A DNA stretch of 46,403 bases from Streptomyces sp. adm13(2018). Lineage in GTDB: Bacteria > Actinomycetota > Actinomycetes > Streptomycetales > Streptomycetaceae. The stretch covers positions 14,885 to 61,287 of the forward strand of contig NZ_RDBH01000145.1 in assembly GCF_008042145.1 (NCBI RefSeq). The letters are read 5' to 3'. The translations under genes were made by a program, and so were the position numbers. The notes beneath the pieces are model-generated. The model was not told the DNA's origin and ran no database searches. It saw nothing but the letters and a program-made list of their open reading frames with translations. Positions 17,295 to 25,288 of the stretch are shown here, in pieces; within the stretch, counting starts at the first letter, position 1, and each line of letters begins with the position of its first letter.

Positions 17295-17993
17295 CGTCTG
17301 CTTTCCGGAGTCTTGGCGGTGCGGTCGTGCGGCTGCGGTCGTCGCCGCCACGACGGGGCGGTGCCCCGAACTCGTCGTCGGCGGCCCGCCCGAGCGGGGC
17401 GTCCGGGCCTCCCGCGCGGGAGCGGAGCCGTCGCACCGTGGACCGTTCACGCTGCTGAGCCCGGCGGGTGCCCGGGCGCAAGCTTTTCACAGGCGGACCC
17501 CGGTGAGACGCCCCGGGCGCGCCTCCGGCGGCGGGCAGGATGGTCACGCCGCGAACGGACTCGCGGAACCGTCGGGAAGGCGCGGAACCGTCGGGACGTC
17601 ACGAACCCGACTGGCCGCCGCTGCCCGGTCGTTCCGGGCTCGATCGTGCGTGGCGGCGAGCCGAAGCGGGGACGACCGCCCCGGGGGCGTACGGACTCCG
17701 CGCCCAGGGCGTCCCGCGGGCCGAGGCCCGGCGCGCCACCCGGACCTGCGAGGGACACACCCCGAGGCCGACCGGGTAGCGCGCCGGCGGTCGCGGTCGC
17801 CCCGAGACCGCGCCGCGCGCGGACACCGGCCGTGTACCGGTGCTGGATCGCTGCGGTGCGGGATCGCTGCGCCGGTGCGGTGACGGGACGGACCGGGACG
17901 GGCGTGTCGGTGGGGCCTGGAGGCCGTCGTCCCGAAGGGTCGTCTTGGCCGCTCGTCGGCCGGACCCGTACCCCACGGCGGATTGGACATGGT
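17295..17993. other. 699-bp stretch without a supported gene
   Basis: No frame here combines a believable start, codon bias and protein-like composition. The stretch holds the CPBP promoter region and the upstream region of the secreted amidase. It contains a short direct repeat, CGCGGAACCGTCGGGA, at 17562-17577 and 17581-17596. It is unusually long and GC-rich for an intergenic region in this window. Confidence 0.5.
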
Positions 17994-19886
17994 GTGACCA
18001 GGAGACTCAGGCCGCGCCGGAGTGCCGGCGCCGCGGGCTTGGCTGCGGCCCTCGTGTGGGGCTGTGCCGCCGCCGGGAGCGCCCAGCCCTCCGACGCGAC
18101 GCCGGGTGGTTTCGAGCGGGCGGCGGAGCAGGCCGCGGCGGAGTTCGGGGTGCCGAAGGAGGTACTGCTCGGCGTCAGCCACGAGTCCTCGTGGTGGGAG
18201 CACCACGACGGCCGGCCGAGCACCAAGGGCGGCTACGGTCCGATGCATCTGACGGACACGACGTCCGGGCGTGCGTACGCGCATCGCCCGGGCGAAGGAC
18301 CGGTGGATTCCACGGGCACCGACGACCCGTCCGAGCACACGGTGCGGGCCGCCGCGGCGCTGATCGGGATCGCGCCCGCGACCCTCAAGCGGGACGAGCG
18401 GCAGAACCTCCGCGGAGGGGCCGCGCTGCTCGCCTCGTACCAGCGGCGAGTCACCCGTACCGCATCGGCCGACCCCGGCCACTGGTACGGGGCCGTGGCG
18501 CAGTACAGCCAGGCGGCCGACACGGCCACGGCCGAACGGTTCGCCGAGGGGGTGTTCGCGGTGATCCGCGGCGGGAAGGAGCGGGTGCGCGACGACGGTC
18601 AGCAGGTGTCCCTCGCGAAGTCCCCGTCCGTGCGCCCGACCCGGTCGCAGCTCGCCTCGCTCGGCCTGCGGGCGTCGGCCGCGGCGGGGGCGGAGTGTCC
18701 TCGCACGCTGAACTGCCGCTTCCTCCCCGCCGCCGCCTCGAACTACCAGGTGTCCACGCGGAACTCGAACGGCCTGGATGTCGACTACATCGTCATCCAC
18801 GACCTCGAGGGGTCCTACGACGGCGGAGTCAGCTGGTTCCAGGATCCCGCCAGCGGGGCCTCCGCCCACTACGTGTTGAAGGCCGACGGCAGCGCGGCCA
18901 CACAGATGGTCGCCACCAAGGACATCGCCTTCCACGCCGGCAACTACTGGACCAACATGCACGGCATCGGCATCGAGCTGGAGGGGTACGCCGCCCAGGG
19001 GCCCACCTGGTTCACCCCGGCCCAGTACGAGGCGACGGCCGAGCTGGTCGGCTACCTGGCGCAGCGGTTCGGGGTCCCGCTGGACCGCAAGCACGTCATC
19101 GGGCACGACAACGTCATGCCGCCGAGGCCGTCCCGCGCGCCGGACGCGCACTGGGACCCGGGCCCGTACTGGGACTGGGAGAGGTTCATGACCCTCCTCC
19201 ACGCCGGTACCCCTCGGGAGCGCGCGGCCGGGGGTACGGGCACGGCCGGTCCCCTCGTCGTCGGCCAGGCGGTGGCGATCGCCCCGACCTACGCCGAGAA
19301 CGCGCAGACCGTGACGGTGTGCGCCCCGACCTGCCGGTCACGTACGCAGCCGTCGAACTTCCTCTACGTGCGCACCGAGCCACGCGCCGGCGCTCCGCTC
19401 GTCCCCGACCTCGCTCTGCGCCCCGACGGGTCGGCGGGAAGCGACCGCATCGACGACTGGGGTTCCACCGCGATGTGGGGTCAGGAGTTCGTGGTCGCCG
19501 AGGTGCGCGGGGACTGGACGGCGATCTGGTTCGGCGGGCGGAAGGGCTGGATCCACAACCCCGGGGGCGTCCACACCCGCCCGGCTGCTCAGGCGCGGAT
19601 CGTCCGTCCCGCGGACGGGACGACATCGGTCTCCGTCTCCACCACGGCCTACCCGCGCGCCGCGGAGTACCCGCGGGGTCTGCCCGCGTCGGACCAGACG
19701 CGGTTCTCCATGTACGCGTTCCCCCGGGGGCAGGCGTACGTGGCCGCCGCCGCGTCGGTGAGGGCGGACGACTTCTTCCCCGCCACGCCCTCGCGGTCCG
19801 AGGCCGTGGTCACCGGCGCCGAGAGGTACGAGGTGATCCAGTACAACCGCCGCCTGGCGACCGTGAGCACGGCGGAGACGGACTGA
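17994..19886 (+). CDS. Secreted N-acetylmuramoyl-L-alanine amidase (PGRP/amidase-2) with N-terminal lysozyme-like domain
   Basis: A predicted exported cell-wall hydrolase of 630 residues. After a signal peptide (RRSAGAAGLAAALVWGCAAAGSAQ) come a lysozyme/transglycosylase-like helical domain (FGVPKEVLLGVSHESSWWEH, residues ~45-200) and an amidase-2 domain (~255-400). The latter has YIVIHDLEG, FHAGNYWTNMHGIGIELEGY, HVIGHDNV and HWDPGPYWDW, supplying the zinc-ligand histidines. The C-terminal ~220 residues are SH3-like (FLYVRTEPRAGAP, WTAIWFGGRKGWIHN). GTG 17994 is chosen because it opens the signal peptide; the ribosome-binding site is weak. It could act in growth, spore germination or competition. 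Confidence 0.88.
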   Translation: MTRRLRPRRSAGAAGLAAALVWGCAAAGSAQPSDATPGGFERAAEQAAAEFGVPKEVLLGVSHESSWWEHHDGRPSTKGGYGPMHLTDTTSGRAYAHRPGEGPVDSTGTDDPSEHTVRAAAALIGIAPATLKRDERQNLRGGAALLASYQRRVTRTASADPGHWYGAVAQYSQAADTATAERFAEGVFAVIRGGKERVRDDGQQVSLAKSPSVRPTRSQLASLGLRASAAAGAECPRTLNCRFLPAAASNYQVSTRNSNGLDVDYIVIHDLEGSYDGGVSWFQDPASGASAHYVLKADGSAATQMVATKDIAFHAGNYWTNMHGIGIELEGYAAQGPTWFTPAQYEATAELVGYLAQRFGVPLDRKHVIGHDNVMPPRPSRAPDAHWDPGPYWDWERFMTLLHAGTPRERAAGGTGTAGPLVVGQAVAIAPTYAENAQTVTVCAPTCRSRTQPSNFLYVRTEPRAGAPLVPDLALRPDGSAGSDRIDDWGSTAMWGQEFVVAEVRGDWTAIWFGGRKGWIHNPGGVHTRPAAQARIVRPADGTTSVSVSTTAYPRAAEYPRGLPASDQTRFSMYAFPRGQAYVAAAASVRADDFFPATPSRSEAVVTGAERYEVIQYNRRLATVSTAETD

Positions 19887-19964
19887 GGGCGCGGTCGGGG
19901 CGGTAGGCGGGCCGGCAGTCGGGGCGGCCTGGCCCTCTCGTCGTTCGATACCGGCGGTACGGAC

Positions 19965-20060
19965 GGCGTTGAGCACGACAGTGAATGCGGCTGCGGCTGC
20001 GGCTGCGACGGCGTCGAGCGCGACGGTGACTACGGCTGCGGCTGCGGCTGCGGCTGCGAA
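19965..20060. repeat. Imperfect tandem duplication with GCGGCT hexamer runs
   Basis: A 45-bp unit (19965-20009) is followed directly by a ~51-bp copy (20010-20060). Both start GGCGTYGAGCRCGACRGTGA and end in runs of GCGGCT, about three copies in the first and four in the second. The block lies in the intergenic region between the amidase and P450 genes. Confidence 0.85.
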
Positions 20061-20146
20061 CACCCGATACCGGCTACCTGCACCGTGCGGAGCCGGTGTC
20101 GGGTGACGCGGAGCACAGGCCGACCGGTACGTACCCGTTCGCGTGC

Positions 20147-20152
20147 TAGCGT
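20147..20152 (+). promoter_or_regulatory. Leaderless -10 element (TAGCGT) for the P450 gene
   Basis: TAGCGT lies 8 nt before GTG 20161. The same hexamer with near-identical flanks (TAGCGT, then CGCGACC and the start) precedes the leftward gene at 13206. Confidence 0.55.
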
Positions 20153-20160
20153 CCGCGACC

Positions 20161-21495
20161 GTGACATCCGCCTCCCACGCCACCACAGCCCCTCGGGGCG
20201 CGGCCGGCACCTGCCCCTGCGCTCCGGCAGCGCCGCCGTCGGGGTCGGGGGATCCACTGGGGCCGCTCGACCTGTTCGGCGAGGGCTTCGTGCAGGACCC
20301 GTACCCCTGGCTTGACCACCTGCGGTCCGAGGCCCCGGTGCACCGGGACGCCGTCACCGGGCTCTGGCTCGTGAGCCGGTACGCGGACATCCGGCGGGTC
20401 CTGCTCGATCCGGCGGCGTTCCTCCCCGACAACGCCCAGCACGCGGTCACGCCCCTCGGCGTACCGGCGTTGCGCCGGCTCGCGCGGGCGGGCTTCCGGC
20501 TGGGTCCCGCCCTCGCCAACAACGCGACCGACAGCCACCCGGGGCTGCGCCGCGCCGTCACGCGGTTCTTCAACGCCCGTCGGGTGGAGGCTGCGGTCCC
20601 GTTGATCGAGCGGATCGCCGACGAGCTGCTCGGGACCGTCCGGGCGGAGCTCGACGCCACCGGGACGAGCGACCTCTTCCGGGCGTTCGCACACACCTTG
20701 CCCTGTCGGGTGATGATGGAGCTTCTCGGCGTCGAGGGGCTCGACGCGGACACTCTGGTCCGCTGGAGCGACGCCTCGCTCGAGCTCTTCTGGGGACGCC
20801 CCTCGGCGAACCGCCAGCTCGAACTGGCCGATCTCGTCGCGGAGTTCCACACCTGGCTCACGGGACTCGTCGGTGACGGGTCCGCGTCCGCGGACAGCTT
20901 CGTCGGGGCACTGGCCCGCCACCGCCTGCCCGACGGCACGCTGCTCGACCCGCGGACGGCGGTCAGCGCGTGCTTCTTCGTCCTCGTCGCCGGGCAGTCC
21001 ACGACCGGCCAGCTCATCTCCACCGTCCTGCGCCGCGCCCTCGCCGAACCGGGGCTGTGGCCGCGGCCGGCCGGGCCGGCGGGCCTGGCCGAGGAGTGGG
21101 TCGAGGAGGTCCTGCGGAGGGAGCCGCCCGTCACCTCGTGGCGCCGGGTCACCGCCCGCCCCGTGGAGCTCGGCGGGGTCGCGCTCCCCGCCGGTGCCGG
21201 GCTCCTGCTGATGCTCATGGGCAGCGGCTCCGACCCCGACGTCTTCGCCGAGCCCGAACGGATGATCCCCGGCCGCGCCGACGTCCGCCACCATCTCGCG
21301 TTCGGTGTGGGGCGCCACCGCTGCCCGGGGGCCTCCCTGGCACGGACGGAGGCGGCCGTGGCCCTGCGGGCGACCGCCCGCCACCTTCCGTCCGTACGGC
21401 TCGCGCCCGAGGCGGCCCATGCGCCGACCCTCGGACTGCTGTCGTTCCGCGCTCCGCTGCACGTACCGGTCGTGATGCCGCGCCGGCCGTCCTGA
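20161..21495 (+). CDS. Cytochrome P450
   Basis: A soluble bacterial class I P450 of 444 residues. The heme-binding loop is FGVGRHRCPG (Cys388), the ExxR motif is E316-R319 in EEVLRREPP, and the I-helix oxygen-activation segment is AGQSTT (277-282), with no acidic residue before the Thr pair. Two Cys (CPC, residues 18-20) lie in a low-complexity N-terminal extension. GTG 20161 is chosen for the leaderless -10 element 8 nt upstream; GTG 20143 would extend it by 6 residues. No ferredoxin gene is adjacent. Substrate unknown. Confidence 0.93.
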   Translation: MTSASHATTAPRGAAGTCPCAPAAPPSGSGDPLGPLDLFGEGFVQDPYPWLDHLRSEAPVHRDAVTGLWLVSRYADIRRVLLDPAAFLPDNAQHAVTPLGVPALRRLARAGFRLGPALANNATDSHPGLRRAVTRFFNARRVEAAVPLIERIADELLGTVRAELDATGTSDLFRAFAHTLPCRVMMELLGVEGLDADTLVRWSDASLELFWGRPSANRQLELADLVAEFHTWLTGLVGDGSASADSFVGALARHRLPDGTLLDPRTAVSACFFVLVAGQSTTGQLISTVLRRALAEPGLWPRPAGPAGLAEEWVEEVLRREPPVTSWRRVTARPVELGGVALPAGAGLLLMLMGSGSDPDVFAEPERMIPGRADVRHHLAFGVGRHRCPGASLARTEAAVALRATARHLPSVRLAPEAAHAPTLGLLSFRAPLHVPVVMPRRPS

Positions 21496-21537
21496 GGCAC
21501 CCCGGCATGGACATCGCCCGCCGCGGGGCCGTCCGGA

Positions 21538-21574
21538 CGCGAAGGCCGCCACACCGCCCCTCCGCGCCTTCGCG
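21538..21574. terminator. Bidirectional hairpin between convergent genes
   Basis: CGCGAAGGC (21538-21546) pairs perfectly with GCCTTCGCG (21566-21574). It lies between the P450 stop (21495) and the leftward stop at 21598. Confidence 0.65.
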
Positions 21575-21597
21575 CCTACACGCGGGGCGACCCTGGG

Positions 21598-22026
21598 TCA
21601 GAGGCCGGTGGGGTCGGTGTCGCAGCTCGCGCGGCGGCGGCCGATCGTGACCAGGGCCTCCCAGAGGGCGTCGCTCTCCCCGCGGCGGATCTCGTGGATC
21701 GCTCCGTCGACGGGCTCGGCTCCCGGCCCCAGCGGGCCGGCCGGCTCCCCGGCGTCCCGGCGGAGGACGATCCCGGTGGGCGGGTCGAAGGCGCGTAGAT
21801 CCCGGAGGAGGCGGTAGCGGGCGAGGTCGGCCTCGGGGTGGGGCAGGTGGCGGGTGATCACCGCGATGTCCGGCAGCAGCACGCGGGCCTGGGCCAGGGC
21901 GACGTGGGGTTCGAAGGCGTGGGCGACGATGCGGAAGTGCGGGCTGGAGTGCACCCGGGCGCGCACGGACTCCAGCTCGTCGCCCTCGGGCAGGCCTGCT
22001 ATCAGGACGGTCATCATCAGGGTCAT
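21598..22026 (-). CDS. Receiver-like orphan protein (degenerate response regulator fold)
   Basis: A 142-residue protein resembling the receiver half of a response regulator: strand MTVLIAGLPEGDE, a helix, LLPDIAVITRHLPHPEAD and TGIVLRRDAGEP. The phospho-acceptor region is LPDIAVI, with no Asp at the strand end where it is expected, and no output domain follows, so it is probably not a phosphorylated switch. The assignment rests on pattern and is tentative. ATG 22026 has a G-rich site very close (about 3 nt); the in-frame ATG at 22014 is an alternative. It lies downstream of the FAD oxidase gene on the same strand. Confidence 0.6.
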   Translation of the reverse strand: MTLMMTVLIAGLPEGDELESVRARVHSSPHFRIVAHAFEPHVALAQARVLLPDIAVITRHLPHPEADLARYRLLRDLRAFDPPTGIVLRRDAGEPAGPLGPGAEPVDGAIHEIRRGESDALWEALVTIGRRRASCDTDPTGL

Positions 22027-22075
22027 TGTCCCCCCGACCGGCTGTCGGCGTCCTGTCGAGGCGATCCGGGGCGTT

Positions 22076-22153
22076 CTCGTCCGGCCGGATTTCGGCGGCC
22101 CGACGACGTGGCGGTCCGGTGCCTCCTCGTCCGGCCGGAATCCGGCGGCCGAC
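22076..22153. repeat. Imperfect direct repeat, ~29 bp at 50-bp spacing
   Basis: CTCGTCCGGCCGGATTTCGG at 22076-22095 and CTCGTCCGGCCGGAATCCGG at 22126-22145, each followed by CGGCC and GAC, lie in the gap between the receiver-like and FAD oxidase genes. Confidence 0.7.
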
Positions 22154-22213
22154 CTGGCGATGCCCCCGTGCCCGTCCGTGCCGCCCTCCCCCCTGCCGGT
22201 GAGGGCGGGCGCC

Positions 22214-23815
22214 TCAGTCCACCAGGACCCCCGGGTTGAGGATGCCGTGGGGGTCGAGCGCGCCCTTCGCGGCGCTCAGGGCCAGGGCGAACGGTTCCGG
22301 GCGCTGGCGGTCGTAGCCGGGTCGGTGGTCGCGGCCGACGGCGTGGTGGTGGGTGATGGTGGCCCGGTGCCGGTGGAGCACCTCGCCCGCCACCGCCTTC
22401 AGCTCGTCCCAGAAGGCGACCTCGTCGCCCGGGCGTCCCGCCGCGAGCACGGTGAAGTAGGGCGCCGCCCCGTCCGGGTACACGTGCGTGAGGCGGCAGT
22501 TGACGGTGGCCGGGTGCCCGGAGATCCTGAGTGCCGCCTCGCCGACCGTGCTGCGGACGTCCTCGACGAGGGCGGGGATACAGTCCCAGGTGGCCGCCGT
22601 CTCGAAGGTCTCCGCGACGGCGCCCATGCGCGCCAGGCCGTCCCGCAGGTAAGGCATCCGCAGGAACGCCGACCGCCAGGCCCGTACCGCCTGGTCGGCG
22701 GGAGCACCCGCCCCGGACGGCTCGTACCGGCCCCCGTGGGAGCGGGCCAGGTCGACGGCCCGGGCGAGCCGGGAGTCGACCGGGGCGTCGGCGGACTCGA
22801 AGCCCAGGACGAGGACGGCCGAGCCGTTCTGCGCGGCGCCCGCGAGCGCGGCCTCGCCGGAGTCGAGGAGCCGGCAGTTGGCGGGGGCGAGGTCGGACTG
22901 CGCCAGGGCGCGTACCGCCTCCAGCGCGTGGCCGAAGTCGGTGAAGGTGAGCGAGGCGGACGCCTTGTGGACGGGGCGGGCCTGGAGCCGTACCCACGCC
23001 TCGGTGATGACGCCGAGCGTGCCCTCGGAGCCGAGGAAGAGACGGTCCGGCGAGGGGCCCGCGCCCGAGGCGGGCAGCCGCCAGGACTCCGAGGTGCCGG
23101 CGGGGGTGACGACCCGCATCGACTGGACGAAGTCGTCGATGTGGGTGCGGCCGGTGGCGTAGTGGCCGCCGGCTCGGGTCGCGAGCCAGCCGCCGAGGGT
23201 GGAGAACTCGAAGCTCTGCGGGAAGTGGCGGAGCGTCAGGCCGTGCGGTCGCAGCTGGTTCTCCAGGCCGGGGCCGAGCGCTCCGGCCTGGATGCGGGCG
23301 GCCCTGCCTGCGGAGTCGACCTCCAGCACCCGGTCCATCCGGGTCAGGTCGAGGGAGAGCACCGCGCGGTGGCGGTCGCCGCGGTACTCGACGCCTCCCA
23401 CCACCGAGGATCCGCCGCCGAAGGGCACGACGGCGACTCCGTGTCGTCCGGCCCAGTCCAGGAGGTCGGTCACCTCGCTCTCCCGGGTGGGGAAGGCGAC
23501 GAGGTCGGGGATCCGGCCGGGGCGGCCGCGCAGGGCGCGCGCGATGTCCCGGTAGGCCTTGCCCATCGCGTGCGCAGCGCGGTCGGCCGGGTCGGTGCTG
23601 ATCAGCCGTGTCAGGCTCGCGGGGGCCTGGACGGCGGGCGTCCCGATGCCGAGGTCGGCGATGCGGGGAACGGGCAGCGGGCGGGCGAGAGTTCCGGGCA
23701 GCAGGGCGCCCATCGCCGTGCACTCGGCGTCGTCCGGGTGGGCGCTCTCCCAACCCCAGCCCCACCAGGACCGAACGGGGGCGGAGGGGGTCGACTGCGT
23801 CGTCGTGCCGGACAT
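22214..23815 (-). CDS. FAD-binding oxidase, alkylglycerone-phosphate synthase-like (VAO/PCMH family)
   Basis: A 533-residue flavoprotein. The N-terminal PCMH FAD domain shows VAFPTRESEVTDLLDWAGRH, VVPFGGGSSVVGGVE and LFLGSEGTLGVITEAWVRL. The C-terminal domain ends with the HRATITHHHAVGRDHRPGY cluster and DPHGILNPGVLVD. The His-rich HHHAVG segment and overall order match alkyl-DHAP synthase and related D-lactate/glycolate dehydrogenase-like oxidases. ATG 23815 has TGGAG 6 nt upstream. It is divergent from a TetR regulator over a perfect palindrome, so it is likely the regulated target. Whether it makes ether lipids is an open inference. Confidence 0.9.
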   Translation of the reverse strand: MSGTTTQSTPSAPVRSWWGWGWESAHPDDAECTAMGALLPGTLARPLPVPRIADLGIGTPAVQAPASLTRLISTDPADRAAHAMGKAYRDIARALRGRPGRIPDLVAFPTRESEVTDLLDWAGRHGVAVVPFGGGSSVVGGVEYRGDRHRAVLSLDLTRMDRVLEVDSAGRAARIQAGALGPGLENQLRPHGLTLRHFPQSFEFSTLGGWLATRAGGHYATGRTHIDDFVQSMRVVTPAGTSESWRLPASGAGPSPDRLFLGSEGTLGVITEAWVRLQARPVHKASASLTFTDFGHALEAVRALAQSDLAPANCRLLDSGEAALAGAAQNGSAVLVLGFESADAPVDSRLARAVDLARSHGGRYEPSGAGAPADQAVRAWRSAFLRMPYLRDGLARMGAVAETFETAATWDCIPALVEDVRSTVGEAALRISGHPATVNCRLTHVYPDGAAPYFTVLAAGRPGDEVAFWDELKAVAGEVLHRHRATITHHHAVGRDHRPGYDRQRPEPFALALSAAKGALDPHGILNPGVLVD

Positions 23816-23838
23816 GGGCGCTCCAGGGGCGGCGAGAG

Positions 23839-23858
23839 AATTTACCGAGGGGTAAATT
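23839..23858. promoter_or_regulatory. Perfect palindromic operator between FAD oxidase and TetR genes
   Basis: AATTTACC (23839-23846), GAGG, GGTAAATT (23851-23858): a perfect 8-bp inverted repeat in an AT-rich island. It overlaps the likely leftward promoter and lies just upstream of the rightward -10 element. Confidence 0.75.
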
Positions 23859-23867
23859 ACTTACTGA

Positions 23868-23873
23868 TAATAT
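23868..23873 (+). promoter_or_regulatory. Leaderless -10 element (TAATAT) for the TetR gene
   Basis: TAATAT lies 6 nt before ATG 23880, so the transcript likely starts at the start codon. Confidence 0.6.
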
Positions 23874-23879
23874 CCGCGC

Positions 23880-24515
23880 ATGGCAACGCCTCGATCGAAG
23901 GCCGGCACCAAGGGCGTCCCCCGGGAGGTGCGTCGGCAGCAGATGCTGGAGGCCGCCACGGAGGAGTTCGCACACCGCGGCTACGCCGCCGCCTCCCTGG
24001 CCGTCGTCGCGGAACGCGTCGGGGTCACCAAGACCCTGCTCCACCAGTACTTCGGCACCAAGGAGGACCTGTACGTCGCCTGCCTGACCCCCATCGGGGA
24101 CGAGCTTCTCGCCACGATGCGTACGGCCGGGGGCGAGGCGGGCACGACCCCCGGCACGCCCCTGCGGGTGCTCCGCGCCCTCTTCGTCGCACTGGAGGGG
24201 CGCCGGGAGGCGTGGTTCGTGCTCTACGACCGCACCCTGCCGCCCGGCGGGGAGGCCGCCCGGGCGGCGGGCGCGTACTGGGCCGCCGTCGACGCCCTCG
24301 CGACCGACGGCACCGCCGCACTGCTGCGCGCCTCCGGCTCCGCCGACCCCCTGGACGCGGACGTGCTCCGCCACGTCTGGACGGATCTGGTCGGCACCCT
24401 CGTCCGCTGGTGGGTCAAGCATCCCGAGGAGACACCCGAGGCCATGGCCCGGCGCTGCACGCGCCTCTTCGCCGTGGCCGCGGCCCTCGCGGCCGATCCG
24501 CCGGCCATGGACTGA
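23880..24515 (+). CDS. TetR-family transcriptional regulator
   Basis: A 211-residue regulator with an N-terminal helix-turn-helix (SLAVVAERVGVTKTLLHQYF, then GTKEDLYVACL) and a helical ligand domain containing WTDLVGTLVRWWVKHPEETPEAMA. The basic N-terminus (MATPRSKAGTKGVPREVRRQ) fits DNA binding. It probably represses itself and the divergent FAD oxidase gene through the AATTTACC/GGTAAATT palindrome. It is convergent with the glutaredoxin gene. Confidence 0.9.
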   Translation: MATPRSKAGTKGVPREVRRQQMLEAATEEFAHRGYAAASLAVVAERVGVTKTLLHQYFGTKEDLYVACLTPIGDELLATMRTAGGEAGTTPGTPLRVLRALFVALEGRREAWFVLYDRTLPPGGEAARAAGAYWAAVDALATDGTAALLRASGSADPLDADVLRHVWTDLVGTLVRWWVKHPEETPEAMARRCTRLFAVAAALAADPPAMD

Positions 24516-24520
24516 TCCGG

Positions 24521-24569
24521 CGCCGCACCGACGTCCGTTGGTACGGCTCCGGCTACGGCACGTGCGGCG
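24521..24569. terminator. Possible bidirectional hairpin
   Basis: CGCCGCAC (24521-24528) pairs perfectly with GTGCGGCG (24562-24569) across a 33-nt loop, between the convergent TetR and glutaredoxin genes. The long loop makes it a weak candidate. Confidence 0.35.
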
Positions 24570-24575
24570 ACCACG

Positions 24576-25013
24576 TCACCGGGAGCGGCTGAGCTGGTCC
24601 CGCATCCAGGCGGGGTCGGGGTTGGTGTAGGGACGGCCGGCGATGACGACGGTCGGCACCGTCTCGTTGCCGTCGTTGACCGCCCTCACCTCCGCCGCGC
24701 CTGCCGCGTCACGCCAGATGTTCACCCAGTGCAGCTTCCGGGCGCCGCGCCCCAACCGCATGCGCAGGCGCATGCAGAACGGGCAGCCGGGCCTCCAGTA
24801 GACGATCGGCCGCCCGTCCTCCGCGCTGCGGCGCTGCGCCTCCGCGGCGCTGACCGACCTCGGGAAGAGCACGGGAGAGTTCGTCGCGGCCAGCAGCAGG
24901 AACACCGCGAGCAGCGCCACCGCCTCCCCGGGCCGATCCTTGCGCAGGAGCCCGGTCGCGACGGCCGAACCACAGAGCACGAGCAGTACCGGCACAGCCC
25001 ACACACGCATCAT
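24576..25013 (-). CDS. Membrane-anchored glutaredoxin/mycoredoxin-like protein
   Basis: A 145-residue thiol oxidoreductase. Two N-terminal membrane segments (VWAVPVLLVLCGSAVATGLL and VALLAVFLLLAATNSPVLF) are followed by a glutaredoxin fold with the active site RPGCPFCMRL and the cis-Pro region ETVPTVVIAG. CPFC with this topology is found in actinobacterial mycoredoxin-like proteins, which reduce mycothiol mixed disulfides. A -10-like TACGCT (25026-25021) lies 7 nt before ATG 25013, suggesting a leaderless mRNA; the adjacent ATG 25010 is an alternative. It is divergent from the repeat-peptide operon. Confidence 0.85.
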   Translation of the reverse strand: MMRVWAVPVLLVLCGSAVATGLLRKDRPGEAVALLAVFLLLAATNSPVLFPRSVSAAEAQRRSAEDGRPIVYWRPGCPFCMRLRMRLGRGARKLHWVNIWRDAAGAAEVRAVNDGNETVPTVVIAGRPYTNPDPAWMRDQLSRSR

Positions 25014-25288
25014 GCGACGCAGCGTATCGGCCCGCCGGAACTCACCTTCGGGACGGTCCCCTCCCCCGTCGCAGCCGGATCGGAGAGGGATCGCCCTACG
25101 GGCCCCGCAGGAGGCGCCGACGATGTCCGGCGGTTCCCGCGGGACCTCATGACGCCTCTGCCGCCTGCCGCTCCGCGCTCGCGCGGACGGCCGCTCCGGT
25201 TGCCGGTCCCCCCTCGGTGGGTGAGCGTGGACAGAGGGTCCGGCTCCGGACCCGACCTCATCGATCGTCCCCTTTCTCAGGAGGAGCC

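Noticed and set aside
17599..17976. Leftward 125-codon frame in the gap before the amidase
   Set aside because: Arg/Ser/Pro-rich with no ribosome-binding site and no protein-like segments.
19338..21554. Long leftward frame antisense to the amidase and P450 genes
   Set aside because: Shadow composition; the Ala-rich repeat in it derives from the GCGGCT microsatellite.
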